Assembly (NCBI RefSeq): GCF_004769235.1
Contig: NZ_RQFG01000018.1
Span: forward strand, 62,001 to 126,000
Length of the DNA: 64,000 nucleotides
Direction: 5' to 3'
DNA from: Leptospira kanakyensis
GTDB lineage: Bacteria; Spirochaetota; Leptospiria; Leptospirales; Leptospiraceae
Of this stretch, positions 25,354 through 34,606 are shown in pieces. The notes under the pieces were generated by a model. The model had not been told where the DNA came from and did no database searches. It saw only the letters and a program-made list of their open reading frames with translations. Each line of letters starts with the position of its first letter. The stretch's first letter is position 1. The position numbers were made by a program, and so were the translations under genes.

Positions 25354-26601
25354 ATGAGCAACGTAGAAATCGTACCAGTAGGGGAACTACCTCCTATTGG
25401 AGTTGTGCCCAAAAAAATGCACGCGCAGGTCATTCGCCCGGAACGTTACGGCGAACCGAAAACTTCTTTCCAATCAGAAGTCATTGATGTTCCGGAGATC
25501 GGTCCGAACGAAGTTCTCGTAGCCACTATGGCTGCTGGAGTAAACTATAACAACGTTTGGGCAGCCCTTGGATATCCCGTTGATGTGATCGCAGCTCGTA
25601 ACAAAAAAGGTGAACCAGAAAAATTCCACATCGGTGGATCTGACGCTTCAGGCATTGTTTACAAAGTTGGAGCAGAAGTTAAAAATGTGAAAGTGGGTGA
25701 CGAAGTTGTTGTCCATTGTGCGATGTGGGATCCAAAAGATCCATGGGTTCTTTCTGGAAAAGATCCAATGTATGCACCTTCCCAAATCATTTGGGGATAC
25801 GAATCCAATTGGGGTTCCTTTGCACAATTTTGCAAAGTACAAGACCATCAGTGTCTTCCTCGACCACAACACCTAACATGGGAAGCATCCGCTGCTTATA
25901 TGTTAGTTGCTGCTACAGCATACAGAATGTTACACCACTGGAAACCAAACGATGTAAAACCTGGTGATGTTGCTTTGATTTGGGGTGGAGCCGGTGGACT
26001 TGGTGCTATGGCTATCCAAATTGTAAAAGCAGCTGGTGGAATTCCAATCGCTGTTGTTTCCTCTGATGACAAAATTGATTTTTGTAAAAACTTAGGTGCT
26101 GCTGGTGTGATCAACCGTAACAAGTTTAAACATTGGGGTGGACTCACTTCTGATATCAACAAACCAGAAGCTTTTGTTGAGTGGACCAAACAAGCTCGTG
26201 AATTTGGAAAAGCGATTTGGGACATTGCTGGCAAAGGCAAAAATCCTCAAATCGTATTTGAACATCCAGGGGAAACGACACTTCCAACTTCCGTATTTGT
26301 TTGTGAAACAGGTGGTATGGTTGTGATTTGTGCGGGAACTACAGGTTTCAATGCAACAGCTGACTTACGTTATCTGTGGATGAGACAAAAACGTCTGCAA
26401 GGTTCTCACTTCGCAAACGACGACAACTGTCGTGATCTCAACCAACTCGTGATCGATAAAAAAGTGGATCCAGTTTTGGCAGAAACATATAGTTTCGAAC
26501 AAACTGGTGAGTGCCACCAATTGATGCGCGAAAACAAACACCCATCAGGAAACATGTCAATCCTCGTTGGTGCAAAAACTACAGGTCTTGGGAAGAAGTA
26601 A
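25354..26601 (+). CDS. ccrA: Crotonyl-CoA carboxylase/reductase
   Basis: This 415-residue medium-chain dehydrogenase reductively carboxylates crotonyl-CoA to ethylmalonyl-CoA with NADPH and CO2, the defining step of the ethylmalonyl-CoA pathway. The nucleotide-binding motif is [14 protein letters not shown]2-pocket candidates are the Asn of [12 protein letters not shown], the Tyr-Glu of [14 protein letters not shown] and the His of GSHFANDDN. Together these separate carboxylating CCRs from plain crotonyl-CoA reductases. It has no zinc site. AAGG precedes the ATG. Other ethylmalonyl-CoA pathway genes are not adjacent. Confidence 0.88.
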   Translation: MSNVEIVPVGELPPIGVVPKKMHAQVIRPERYGEPKTSFQSEVIDVPEIGPNEVLVATMAAGVNYNNVWAALGYPVDVIAARNKKGEPEKFHIGGSDASGIVYKVGAEVKNVKVGDEVVVHCAMWDPKDPWVLSGKDPMYAPSQIIWGYESNWGSFAQFCKVQDHQCLPRPQHLTWEASAAYMLVAATAYRMLHHWKPNDVKPGDVALIWGGAGGLGAMAIQIVKAAGGIPIAVVSSDDKIDFCKNLGAAGVINRNKFKHWGGLTSDINKPEAFVEWTKQAREFGKAIWDIAGKGKNPQIVFEHPGETTLPTSVFVCETGGMVVICAGTTGFNATADLRYLWMRQKRLQGSHFANDDNCRDLNQLVIDKKVDPVLAETYSFEQTGECHQLMRENKHPSGNMSILVGAKTTGLGKK

Positions 26602-26631
26602 TTCTTTTCAGGTGAGTATTTAGAGTACATG

Positions 26632-26676
26632 TCCCCGCCCTATTTAGACTGGGTGGGGTTAACCACCCGCCACCCA
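26632..26676. other. GC-rich hairpin after ccrA
   Basis: CCCCGCCC and GGGTGGGG around 26633-26658 form an 8-base stem with one G-U pair. They are followed by a second C/G-rich stretch (CCACCCGCCACCC) that could compete for pairing. The region stands out in AT-rich DNA and probably ends the ccrA transcript, though no U-run is present. Confidence 0.45.
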
Positions 26677-26777
26677 ATGGCTCCATCTACCATGAAACTT
26701 CCGTTTTGTGAATCCCATTTCCTCTATCATAATTTTTATTTCTCGAAAGTTCATATTTAAACTAAAGGAGTTCGTTT

Positions 26778-27209
26778 ATGTATCCACGAATCAATTTAAT
26801 CACCTTGGGTGTTGCCGATCTAAAACGCTCCATCGACTTCTATGAAAGGGGACTCGGTTGGAAACTTTCAAAAGAAAGCAATGATAGCGTTGCTTTTTTT
26901 CAAATTGGAGCTCTTGTTTTTGGTTTATTCGGTGAGGAGGCTTTGGCTGAAGATATCGGAATTCCATTTCAAAAACGTCAAAAGTTTTCAGGTATCACAC
27001 TGGCTCAAAACCAATCCAGTGAGGCAGAAGTAGATGCCGTAATCAACAAAGTACGCGCATTAGGTGCAGAAATTCTTAAAGAACCTACAAAGGTTTTTTG
27101 GGGAGGATATAGTGCTTACTTTAAAGATTTTGATGGTCATATTTTCGAAGTGGCCTTTAATCCCTTTTTTCCTTTGAATGAAGATGGAGAAATTGTATTA
27201 AACAAATGA
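26778..27209 (+). CDS. VOC-family (glyoxalase-fold) protein
   Basis: This 143-residue protein has two beta-alpha-beta-beta-beta modules of the vicinal oxygen chelate superfamily. It opens with INLITLGVADLKRSIDFYERG and closes with YSAYFKDFDGHIFEVAFNP, where Asp-Gly-His-Glu-type residues would hold a metal. The pattern is like lactoylglutathione lyase relatives, but the substrate is unknown. AAAGGAG lies at ideal spacing before the ATG. Along with the dehydrogenase gene that follows, it sits in a rightward series after ccrA, though separate promoters are possible. Confidence 0.85.
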   Translation: MYPRINLITLGVADLKRSIDFYERGLGWKLSKESNDSVAFFQIGALVFGLFGEEALAEDIGIPFQKRQKFSGITLAQNQSSEAEVDAVINKVRALGAEILKEPTKVFWGGYSAYFKDFDGHIFEVAFNPFFPLNEDGEIVLNK

Positions 27210-27261
27210 TTCGTATTATCGTTGTTATGTTTTATTTTTTAAATGTTAATTAGGGGAAAGT

Positions 27262-28272
27262 ATGAAACAAGCACAAATCAATAGTTTTGGTTTGGATCAT
27301 TTAAAAATTGTAGAGGTCCCTGAACCTGCTAGTCCCGGTGCTACGGAAGTGCTCGTTCGGCTGCGTGCGGCTTCTTTAAACTACCGTGATTCTTTGGTTG
27401 TGGAAGGAAAATACAATCCAAAATTTCCACTTCCACTCGTTCCTTGCAGTGATGGCGCGGGGGAAGTCATCAGTATTGGCTCTGGAGTCACTGAATGGAA
27501 AGTGGGAGATCGCGTTCTTCTTACTTTCGCTCCTAAGTGGATTGCGAAAGAAGCAACTCATGCAGAAATGCGACATACCATTGGAGGCCCTTTACTAGGC
27601 ACCTTACGAGAGTTCGCTTTAGTTCCAGAGACTGGCCTTGTTCGGATTCCAACACATTTGTCTTATGAAGAAGCAGCCACCTTACCTTGTGCAGCCCTCA
27701 CCGCCTGGTCTGGTTTATTTCAATTTAGCCAATTAAAACCAGGTGAATTTGTTGTTGTCCAAGGAACAGGTGGTGTTTCTATTTTTGCCTTACAGTTTGC
27801 GAAATTGGTTGGTGCTAAAGTCATTCTTACTTCATCTAATGATGAAAAGTTAGAACGAGGAAAAACTTTAGGGGCTGATTACCTAATCAATTATAAAGAA
27901 ACACCTGAATGGGGAAAAGAAGTCCGTCGGATCACAGAAAAAGTAGGAGCCGATCATATCATTGAAGTGGGAGGAGCTGGAACCTTGGAACAAACCATTG
28001 CCGCCTGTCGTCCGTTTGGTGTGATTCATTTGATTGGAATCCTTGCTGGTAAATCAGGGGAACTGAACTTACTCCCTGCTGTTATGAACAATTTAAAAAT
28101 CCAAGGTCTTGTTGTCGGCGGAAGAAAAGCCTTCATCGAAATGAACGGGGCCATTGAAGCTTCTGGCTTACGACCTGTGGTTGATAAAGTTTTTACCTTA
28201 GAAGAATCGGCCGAGGCAATCCGATACTTACGTTCGGGATCTCATTTTGGAAAAATTGTAATTCGAATTTAG
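27262..28272 (+). CDS. Zinc-type alcohol dehydrogenase-like / quinone oxidoreductase family protein
   Basis: This 336-residue NAD(P)-dependent medium-chain dehydrogenase has the GroES-like catalytic domain at residues 1-130 (LNYRDSLVVEGKY, VPCSDGAGEVISIG). The Rossmann domain has VVVQGTGGVSIFALQFAKLVGA, with the NAD(P)-binding Gly motif slightly altered (GTGGVS). The four-Cys structural zinc lobe is missing, so it belongs with zinc-independent oxidoreductases. The substrate is unknown. AGGGGA precedes the start. It lies 52 bases after the VOC gene on the same strand, so the two may be cotranscribed. Confidence 0.85.
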   Translation: MKQAQINSFGLDHLKIVEVPEPASPGATEVLVRLRAASLNYRDSLVVEGKYNPKFPLPLVPCSDGAGEVISIGSGVTEWKVGDRVLLTFAPKWIAKEATHAEMRHTIGGPLLGTLREFALVPETGLVRIPTHLSYEEAATLPCAALTAWSGLFQFSQLKPGEFVVVQGTGGVSIFALQFAKLVGAKVILTSSNDEKLERGKTLGADYLINYKETPEWGKEVRRITEKVGADHIIEVGGAGTLEQTIAACRPFGVIHLIGILAGKSGELNLLPAVMNNLKIQGLVVGGRKAFIEMNGAIEASGLRPVVDKVFTLEESAEAIRYLRSGSHFGKIVIRI

Positions 28273-28476
28273 TGGCAATTCTACTGAAGCAAGACTGATT
28301 TTTTTAGCCTAACCAACGGAACTCACGATTGGGCCTTTCCCTTAAAACAGGGATTTTGTGCTAAACTATGAACTTATAACGAAAATTATGCTATAATCGT
28401 TAGTTCCATTAAAAAAGTTTAACAAATTCTCATTGACGATAAACTAACGTTTGGTGCATCTTGCGTTAGGTTTTAT

Positions 28477-29394
28477 ATGAAAAAATTGATTCAGTTTGTG
28501 GTATTTTTTGTTTTTATTCTAAATTGTTCTTCTAAGTCTGAAAATTCTTCAGAAGACTCCTTGTTACTGCTGTTACTTGCCGCCCCTAAGTCTACCTCAA
28601 CTGGCACAGGCACTGATGGCGCTGCCTGTACTTCCGATGCAAATTGTGCGTCAGGTTTTTTATGTGTAAGTGCCTTTAATTTAAATCAATCAACAACAAC
28701 GAACCGGTGTAAAGCGATCCCAACTAGTAGTGGCAGTATTACAATTAATGGCACTGCTTCCAATGGAACAATCGTAACAAATAGTCCCCTAGTTGATTTT
28801 GACCTAAATATTACATCTACCGCAGATCATATCATCACTGCATTTACAACTACTAGTTCTGTCGATTTGGTTTTGGAAATAACAAACGCTGCTGGGACAG
28901 TTGTTCGAAACTCCTCAGATACAAATACATCTGGTGCAAGTAGAGAACGGATAAAAGACAATTTTACTATTGGCACATACCGTGTTAGAGTAAAAAGTTA
29001 TTTTGTATCGGGAGTTTTTGGAGGAACTGTAAAGGTACAAGTTGTGAATAATCCTTCTGCGGTAAATAGTGGAGGTAGTTGTAATTTTCTAACGAATGCG
29101 GGTGGAAGTTCTTGTTTTGACTTTTCGGCCGGAAATACATTTTCTTCTGCACTCTGTGGTCCAGGAGGAACTTACAATGCCACAAGTAGTTGTGCTACAG
29201 TCAACGCCGGTGCAGCCCCAACAATTAGTGGTAGATGTTCCTATTCTATCAATTCTACCACTGCCAATGGACAAGGTATTGTTACGAGAGTATATTATAG
29301 TGCTGGAACCGGCGTTGTCGCACCTGTAAATAATACGGTTGGTGTTACCGATTGTAATACTTTAGATAACCTAGAGAGGGTCATCTTTCAATAA
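28477..29394 (+). CDS. Cys-rich lipoprotein with PPC-like domain
   Basis: This 305-residue lipoprotein has a signal ending FILNC (lipidated Cys17), then a Ser/Leu-rich linker. A Cys motif like those of EGF-like or dickkopf knots follows (CTSDANCASGFLC, about 48-60). Residues 85-190 form a bacterial pre-peptidase C-terminal (PPC)-like beta sandwich (VDFDLNITSTADHIITAF, GTYRVRVKSYF). The C-terminal third carries further Cys residues in Gly/Ser-rich sequence (about seven). The protein should be surface or periplasmic and disulfide-stabilised. Function is unknown. A terminator-like hairpin follows. Confidence 0.7.
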   Translation: MKKLIQFVVFFVFILNCSSKSENSSEDSLLLLLLAAPKSTSTGTGTDGAACTSDANCASGFLCVSAFNLNQSTTTNRCKAIPTSSGSITINGTASNGTIVTNSPLVDFDLNITSTADHIITAFTTTSSVDLVLEITNAAGTVVRNSSDTNTSGASRERIKDNFTIGTYRVRVKSYFVSGVFGGTVKVQVVNNPSAVNSGGSCNFLTNAGGSSCFDFSAGNTFSSALCGPGGTYNATSSCATVNAGAAPTISGRCSYSINSTTANGQGIVTRVYYSAGTGVVAPVNNTVGVTDCNTLDNLERVIFQ

Positions 29395-29416
29395 TACCTA
29401 AATATCGGAACCATAT

Positions 29417-29444
29417 AAGTGAATGGAAAAATTTCCGTTCACTT
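29417..29444 (+). terminator. Terminator-like hairpin after the PPC lipoprotein gene
   Basis: AAGTGAATGGAAA pairs with TTTCCGTTCACTT over about 12 bases with one G-U pair. It lies 23 bases beyond the stop and only a short T run follows. Confidence 0.65.
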
Positions 29445-29533
29445 TTCGCCTTATGCAATGAATTCTAAGAAAAGTTCTAATTGATTGATAGGATTATCAT
29501 AGTTAATAATCTTTATTTTGTCAGGTAGACATT

Positions 29534-29935
29534 TTATTTAGAACCTGAATTCAAAATAGAATTTCGTTCAATGTCTAATGCAATCACCGATAAGTGTATT
29601 TCAATTAGCGCTAAGATAAGCGAAATCACCATAAACAAAAGTGATGAAGCAAATAAAATCCATGCCACAATATTATAAAATGGGATCATACCCATTGAAC
29701 AAGTGCATAAGATCAAACTAAAGATTCCTGCACTTTGAGAATATAAAATGAGTGAAATACGAAAACGTAAATTGTGAATTTGTTTTTCTAAAATTTCTGA
29801 TCTGGATGTTTCATATTCACTGAGCAGTTGTCTCGAAAGTTTGGCCAAACCAAAAAAACGATTGGTATAAGCAAGCATCAGTAACGAAATCGCTGGAAAT
29901 AATAGTCCTGGTATACTGTATGTTAGGTTGTCCAA
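29534..29935 (-). CDS. DUF2721 membrane protein
   Basis: This 133-residue membrane protein of the DUF2721 family has three hydrophobic segments (about 8-25, 62-83 and 92-118). The family-typical cytoplasmic stretch LEKQIHNLRFRISLI lies between the first two. Its role is not established. The start is a TTG at 29935, with AGGG ten bases upstream, inside the end of the previous gene's spacer. It begins five bases after the FAH-family gene's stop, so the pair should be cotranscribed. Confidence 0.8.
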   Translation of the reverse strand: MDNLTYSIPGLLFPAISLLMLAYTNRFFGLAKLSRQLLSEYETSRSEILEKQIHNLRFRISLILYSQSAGIFSLILCTCSMGMIPFYNIVAWILFASSLLFMVISLILALIEIHLSVIALDIERNSILNSGSK

Positions 29936-29940
29936 TGAAA

Positions 29941-30897
29941 TTAACCCTGTTTGACCAAAAGAATTTGTTCCCCCAAATCCAACTTTCCATCAGAAGTACG
30001 GATCGTAGCTTTGATTTCATCACTTGGTTGTAAATACTGAGATCTTCGTTTTTGGCCTTTGATAAAAACTTCCCACTTTTTATGTTCCGGTAGAAAACTT
30101 GCAAATATTTGTTTTAGTTTTCCCGGTGCTTTGAGTGCACATCCCGAAGGTGTTCCCGTGAGCAAAACATCTCCTACTTGTATCCTTGCAAATTGTGAAA
30201 GTTCGGCGATACTTTCTTTTGGTGGATAAACCATTTGGTTTGATTTTGCAGATTGTCTTATCTTCCCATTTACGGTTAGATTTAATTCTAAAGATTCAAT
30301 CAGTGGATAATCATCTGGTTCTAAAACAGAAAGTATGGGACCTGCTGGTAAAAAAGTCCGGTAAGATTTTCCTTTATACCATTGTAATTGTGGGAGTTGG
30401 ATGTCTCTTGCCGAAATATCATTGGCAATGAAGAGAGCAGCAATGTAATCATTCGGATTGTAGGAGTTAATATCAAGAGAGGAATCAATCGTTTTACCGA
30501 AAACAATTCCTAACTCGATTTCATAATCTAAAAGTTCGACATGGTGTGGTCGGATCACATCACCGATAGCAGTCGTGAGAGCAACATCCGATTTGGTAAA
30601 AAATAAATTGTATGTTTTTGATTTGGGATTTAATCCAGATTCCAATGTATGTTTGTGATAATTGGCACCTTGGCAAATGATTTGGCAGGGAGCAGTGATG
30701 GGAGAAAGAATTACCACATCTTCTTTCCTCAGTGTTTTCTTAGATTTGGTATTTAGTTTAATTCGTTTTTTTTGAAGATCAACTAGCAAATCTTTGGTGG
30801 TTTTATCACCTGTTTGTAATGGAAGGATTTTTTCATCGGTAACAAGCCCCCAATCAATTTTGTGTTTATATTGGAAACGTACAAATTGTTTTGCCAT
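29941..30897 (-). CDS. Fumarylacetoacetate hydrolase-family protein
   Basis: This 318-residue FAH-superfamily enzyme probably hydrolyses a beta-diketo acid or acts as a hydratase, decarboxylase or isomerase. The metal-binding signature is in [12 protein letters not shown] (Glu pair) and DISARDIQ. The C-terminal part holds [16 protein letters not shown], the family's conserved glycine loop. An N-terminal domain of about 80 residues precedes the catalytic fold, as in the YcgM/HpcE-like group. The substrate is unknown. It is cotranscribed with the DUF2721 gene. Confidence 0.88.
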   Translation of the reverse strand: MAKQFVRFQYKHKIDWGLVTDEKILPLQTGDKTTKDLLVDLQKKRIKLNTKSKKTLRKEDVVILSPITAPCQIICQGANYHKHTLESGLNPKSKTYNLFFTKSDVALTTAIGDVIRPHHVELLDYEIELGIVFGKTIDSSLDINSYNPNDYIAALFIANDISARDIQLPQLQWYKGKSYRTFLPAGPILSVLEPDDYPLIESLELNLTVNGKIRQSAKSNQMVYPPKESIAELSQFARIQVGDVLLTGTPSGCALKAPGKLKQIFASFLPEHKKWEVFIKGQKRRSQYLQPSDEIKATIRTSDGKLDLGEQILLVKQG

Positions 30898-30982
30898 CGT
30901 AAACCTACGAAACTATAGCTTGGGTGATAAAAAAAACACGAGGGCCACTGGGACCCGGCGGTAGACGGAAAAGTTTTTTGGT

Positions 30983-31204
30983 CTATTCTTCTGCGAAAAG
31001 ATTGTTTAGGGAGTCGATAAGAGTGTCTACTTCGACACCATAACCCATACAAACTTGTTCTATTGTTTCTACTTCGTTAATAGAGCAATGTGAACATCCA
31101 CCTAAATGGTAGCTGGAGAAAACTAGACCTGCTTCCGGGTGGATGGCAATAGCCTCTCCCACAGTCATTTCTTTAAAAAAGCGCGGTTTTGTTGTTTCAG
31201 TCAT
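30983..31204 (-). CDS. DUF1858-domain protein with CxxC motif
   Basis: This 73-residue protein consists of one DUF1858 domain (FKEMTVGEAIAIHPEAGLVF) with a GGCSHCSINEVET motif. The two Cys could hold a metal or a redox disulfide. This domain is often found near iron-sulfur and nitrogen-oxide-related (hybrid cluster) proteins, but neither is nearby here. The length is typical of the stand-alone form. It starts about 65 bases from the divergent QueD-like gene, so the two share a promoter region. Function is unknown. Confidence 0.82.
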   Translation of the reverse strand: MTETTKPRFFKEMTVGEAIAIHPEAGLVFSSYHLGGCSHCSINEVETIEQVCMGYGVEVDTLIDSLNNLFAEE

Positions 31205-31268
31205 CTTAAGAACCCCAAGGAAGGAAATTACTATACAAATATTGGACTATGCTCTATTCGTCAATGGA

Positions 31269-31667
31269 ATGTTTACCCAAGAAAACGGGAAATTTTACGT
31301 CCGCATTGAGGGAAGGTTTGAATCGGCCCATTTCCTCTACCAGTACTTTGCCGATGGTTCTGACGAGCCCATCCACGGCCATTCCTGGAAGGTGGAGGTG
31401 TTTTTAGAGGGAAATACGAACATTCGTCCCGACGGTATTTCTTACGATTTTCTAACGGCTCGAACGAAACTGATGGAACTGGTGCATTCCATCGACCATA
31501 TCCTCATCAATGACCATCCGGATTTTAAGGGGATCAATCCTACTTCTGAAAATGTGGCGCGTTGGTTCTATTCAGGTTTGAAGGCAGATGTAAAATCTTC
31601 TGAAGGGAAAATCCGGCGGATCGTGATTCATGAAGGGCCTGAAAATCTCGCTTTCTTTGAACCATAA
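31269..31667 (+). CDS. 6-pyruvoyltetrahydropterin synthase / QueD-family protein
   Basis: This 132-residue T-fold enzyme acts on dihydroneopterin triphosphate, making either 6-carboxytetrahydropterin (QueD, queuosine route) or 6-pyruvoyltetrahydropterin. Zinc ligands are the His of FESAHFLYQ and the two His of EPIHGHSWKVEV. Catalytic residues are likely Asp-His in HSIDHILINDH and Glu in IHEGPENLAFFE. The catalytic Cys typical of many QueD enzymes is absent, so I do not give a gene name. The start is uncertain: the ATG at 31269 gives the normal N-terminus, while a TTG at 31242 follows AAGGAAGG at a longer distance. Confidence 0.85.
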   Translation: MFTQENGKFYVRIEGRFESAHFLYQYFADGSDEPIHGHSWKVEVFLEGNTNIRPDGISYDFLTARTKLMELVHSIDHILINDHPDFKGINPTSENVARWFYSGLKADVKSSEGKIRRIVIHEGPENLAFFEP

Positions 31668-31979
31668 AATTTTTCTTACCAATTACTTTATAACAATAGT
31701 TAGGTATTTGTCCTTAGTACCTTGAAAAAAGAACAGATGGTATAAAAAACAATCCGTAGTTTGGATTCTTACATAAAATTTACTCAAACAAACAAATGTT
31801 TGTGATAAAAAATCGACATAATGTATTCGTCATCGGCTAGTCTAACTAATTAGGACTACAAACGCACAACATATGCCTTCTATTTTTATTGCACAAGTTT
31901 CGTTTTTTTTTCATAAAAAATTGTCACCTTAATCGATTGCTTTTCTACAAGCTCATTATGAAAATCGGTAGAAGACTCC
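31668..31979. other. Intergenic gap upstream of the hybrid kinase
   Basis: This 312-base AT-rich spacer has no credible gene. It holds one small inverted repeat, ACAAAC-AAAT-GTTTGT (31788-31803), which could be an operator for the kinase gene downstream. I see no terminator. Confidence 0.4.
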
Positions 31980-33788
31980 ATGCCACTTACAGAACTCAAA
32001 CATAGTTTAGGTCATATTCTGCTTGTGGAAGATGAAGCCATCTTGGCCATCTCACAATCTGAATTTTTGAAAAACAAAGGGTATTCTGTACAATACGTTT
32101 CCAATTCAAACGATGCTTATGATTATATTTTATCTGGAGAACGAGTAGATTTAATACTTATGGACATCAATCTTTCTGATGGTATGGATGGAATCCAACT
32201 TGCAGAAAAAATTCTTTCTCACCGTGAAATCCCAATTCTATTTGTGAGTGGTTATTCTGATAATAAAATTTTGGATCGTGTTTGTAAGGTAAAACATTAC
32301 GGATATGTAACTAAAATTTCGAGTCCAGACATAGTTGAGTGTATGATTAAATCCGCACTTCAACTTTATCAAGCTGAACAATCGTTAGCTTTTCGTGAAA
32401 AAGAACTTCGTATCACTTTTGAGGCAATGGGTGATGGGGTCATTGTTCTAACACCGGAAGGATTAATTAGAGAAATCAATCACAAAGCTTTAGATATGTT
32501 GGGATACCAAAAAGAAGAAGTATTAGAAAAAGATCTGACTTCTTTTTTATATTTAGTCCAAGCAGAAGCTAGAACTCGAGTTTCTTATTCTTTTTTAAAT
32601 TCATCAAACAATCTCATCCACACAGAACGAAGAAACGACTTAATTATTGTTTCTCGTAGCGGTCGTGAAACAAACGTTACAGAAACTGTTTCACCTATTT
32701 TGGATGATGAAAAAAATCTAAATGGAATTGTAATTATTTTTAGAGAAACTCCAAACGCATCGATCATGGTTCCACCAAAAGATGGCGAAAGTGTATATGC
32801 AAAAGTATTCCAGCTGAGTCCCATTCCAATGGCGATTTCTACTTTAAAAGAAGGAACTTATTTGGATATGAACTCTTCGATGGAAACACTTTTCCAGTTA
32901 GAGAAGTCAAAAGTCATCGGTAGAAAAACGGAAGAGTTTAAGGCTTGGAGTAATCCAGAAGAAATTGAAAGGTTAAATAAAGCTTATCAAGAAAATGGAA
33001 GGATGTCTGGCGAAAGGATGTCTGTTCTGCATACTGATGGGAAAAAATTTGATGTATTGGTTTTTAGCCAAGCTTTTGAAATTGCTGGGGAACGTTTTAT
33101 TTTATGGATCAACTTGGATGTCACAAAGATTTTAGATATGGAAGGTCGACTTGCCAAGTCAGTAGAAGAAAAAGATGTTCTATTGAAAGAATTGCAACAC
33201 CGAGTTAAAAATACCCTCGCTATCATTTCGGGGCTTCTCAATCTAGAATCGTTTAAAGTTGAAAATGAACTCGCCAAACAGTCGTTCCTTAACGCTCAAT
33301 CTAGAATCATGTCAATGTCAAAGGTTTATGAAAATCTTTATCAATCTGAAGATTTAGAATCTGTAGACCTTCGTAAATATATAGAAGACTTAGTATTTAG
33401 TCTCCATGATATTTTTGTTCTCAATCCCACAAAAATTAAGTTTGATGTCAAATTAGAAGAGATCCGTTTGGATCTAAAACGAACTCTACCTTTGGGTTTG
33501 ATTTTGAATGAATTACTCACCAACGCTTTGAAGTATGCTTATCCTAGTGAAAAGGGTGGAGACGTAAGGATTCATCTTTCTCGTTCCAATGATAATATCA
33601 TTTTATCGGTGGGAGATGACGGAGCAGGTTTGCCCGATTCAGTCAATATCGAAAAAGGGAACCATTTTGGTTATGAGTTGATTCGTAGTTTGACTTCTCA
33701 GTTAAAAGGTGTATTTTCTTCTGTTTCTAAAAAAGGAGAAGGGCTTAACATCATGATTTCCTTTCCAGTGAAATCGAATGATAAGTGA
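31980..33788 (+). CDS. Receiver-PAS-PAS-HisKA_2 histidine kinase
   Basis: This 602-residue cytoplasmic signalling protein has an N-terminal receiver domain (12-130) with acidic pocket VEDE and phospho-acceptor Asp62 in LILMDINLSDG. Two PAS domains follow at about 145-255 and 272-385. A HisKA_2 dimerisation domain has His407 in LKELQHRVKNTL. The HATPase_c domain (505-600) has an N box ILNELLTNALKYAYPSEKGG and G box VGDDGAGLPDSV. HisKA_2/HWE kinases often act on stand-alone or PhyR-type regulators. It has no membrane segment, so the receiver and PAS domains take internal signals. No partner is adjacent. Confidence 0.93.
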   Translation: MPLTELKHSLGHILLVEDEAILAISQSEFLKNKGYSVQYVSNSNDAYDYILSGERVDLILMDINLSDGMDGIQLAEKILSHREIPILFVSGYSDNKILDRVCKVKHYGYVTKISSPDIVECMIKSALQLYQAEQSLAFREKELRITFEAMGDGVIVLTPEGLIREINHKALDMLGYQKEEVLEKDLTSFLYLVQAEARTRVSYSFLNSSNNLIHTERRNDLIIVSRSGRETNVTETVSPILDDEKNLNGIVIIFRETPNASIMVPPKDGESVYAKVFQLSPIPMAISTLKEGTYLDMNSSMETLFQLEKSKVIGRKTEEFKAWSNPEEIERLNKAYQENGRMSGERMSVLHTDGKKFDVLVFSQAFEIAGERFILWINLDVTKILDMEGRLAKSVEEKDVLLKELQHRVKNTLAIISGLLNLESFKVENELAKQSFLNAQSRIMSMSKVYENLYQSEDLESVDLRKYIEDLVFSLHDIFVLNPTKIKFDVKLEEIRLDLKRTLPLGLILNELLTNALKYAYPSEKGGDVRIHLSRSNDNIILSVGDDGAGLPDSVNIEKGNHFGYELIRSLTSQLKGVFSSVSKKGEGLNIMISFPVKSNDK

Positions 33789-33839
33789 TTGAGATGTCAG
33801 GCGCTGAATCATTCAACTTAACTCACTTCAAAATATCGG

Positions 33840-34457
33840 TTATCTTTTTTTCCTTCCCCTAATCGTTCCAATAAAAACCAAACGAACTTGTTTGATGGTT
33901 TGTAATTTTATTTTTCGCATTTCAGAATGAGCATCTGTGGCAAGATCTAAATAGTCTGAGGCCATAAGAAAACAAATACTAACAATTAACTCGGAAGCAA
34001 ACTGAATGTCTAGTTGTGGGATCATCTTGGGCATTCGCATGTCTTTGGCTAGTTCGACAGCAATTGCGTTCATCGATTCGCGAATTTTCTCCCGGATCTT
34101 TCGGTTGCCTCCCGTCCGTTCTCTGGAGATAAAACGGAAAAGGGATCGATTGTGCGTAACATAGTCAAAAAAGAAACCAATGGTCAGTTGTAAGGCCGAT
34201 TTGTAAGCCCCTTTGTTTCTGGCATCCCCCACGATGGTTTGGATCCGCCCTCCACATTCGTCCACAAGTGACAGGCCCAGTTCTTCCATATTTTTAAAAT
34301 GCCGATAGAAGGCTGCAGGGACAATCCCAGCCTCTCCTGCCACTTCCCGAAGGCTAAGATCCCCCAAACCTTTCTCCTCTCCCATCAATTGTAAGGCACT
34401 TTCGAGCAAATTGTCGTGGGTGCGGAGCTTTTGGGCGTAGCGTTTGTTGAGTTTCAT
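33840..34457 (-). CDS. TetR-family repressor, DesT/FabR-like
   Basis: This 205-residue regulator has an HTH at about residues 30-60 with the FabR/DesT signature LSLREVAGEAGIVPAAFYRHFKNMEELGLSLVDE. In gammaproteobacteria FabR and DesT sense the saturated/unsaturated acyl-CoA balance and repress desaturase genes. This gene is divergent from a reductase-desaturase pair, as desT is in Pseudomonas. I choose the ATG at 34457; the frame is open to a GTG at 34484, but that GTG lies inside an operator-like repeat. Neither start has a good ribosome site. The C-terminal domain is all-helical. Confidence 0.85.
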   Translation of the reverse strand: MKLNKRYAQKLRTHDNLLESALQLMGEEKGLGDLSLREVAGEAGIVPAAFYRHFKNMEELGLSLVDECGGRIQTIVGDARNKGAYKSALQLTIGFFFDYVTHNRSLFRFISRERTGGNRKIREKIRESMNAIAVELAKDMRMPKMIPQLDIQFASELIVSICFLMASDYLDLATDAHSEMRKIKLQTIKQVRLVFIGTIRGRKKR

Positions 34458-34468
34458 GACTGAATTCA

Positions 34469-34484
34469 GTAAACGGTCGTTCAC
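34469..34484. promoter_or_regulatory. Operator-like repeat at the repressor gene start
   Basis: GTAAAC-N4-GTTCAC is a one-mismatch copy of the perfect repeat at 34567-34582. It lies 12 bases before the repressor's ATG and suggests autoregulation. Confidence 0.55.
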
Positions 34485-34566
34485 TTTTTTTTAAAAAGCA
34501 AGGACAAAAAGGCCAATTCGGAGTTGACATACTTAACAATGTAAATTAACACTATTAAATATCTCT

Positions 34567-34582
34567 GTGAACGAGTGTTCAC
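34567..34582. promoter_or_regulatory. Operator for the TetR repressor
   Basis: GTGAAC-N4-GTTCAC is a perfect inverted repeat with outer A-T flanks, 25 bases before the ferredoxin reductase ATG and within its likely promoter. The form resembles the DesT-type operator as I remember it. Confidence 0.65.
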
Positions 34583-34606
34583 TTAAATGCGAAATACGAG
34601 GCGAAA

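Noticed and set aside
34457..34484. GTG start at 34484 for the TetR-like repressor
   Set aside because: The GTG is part of the GTAAAC-N4-GTTCAC repeat, so I prefer the ATG at 34457, although its ribosome site is poor.
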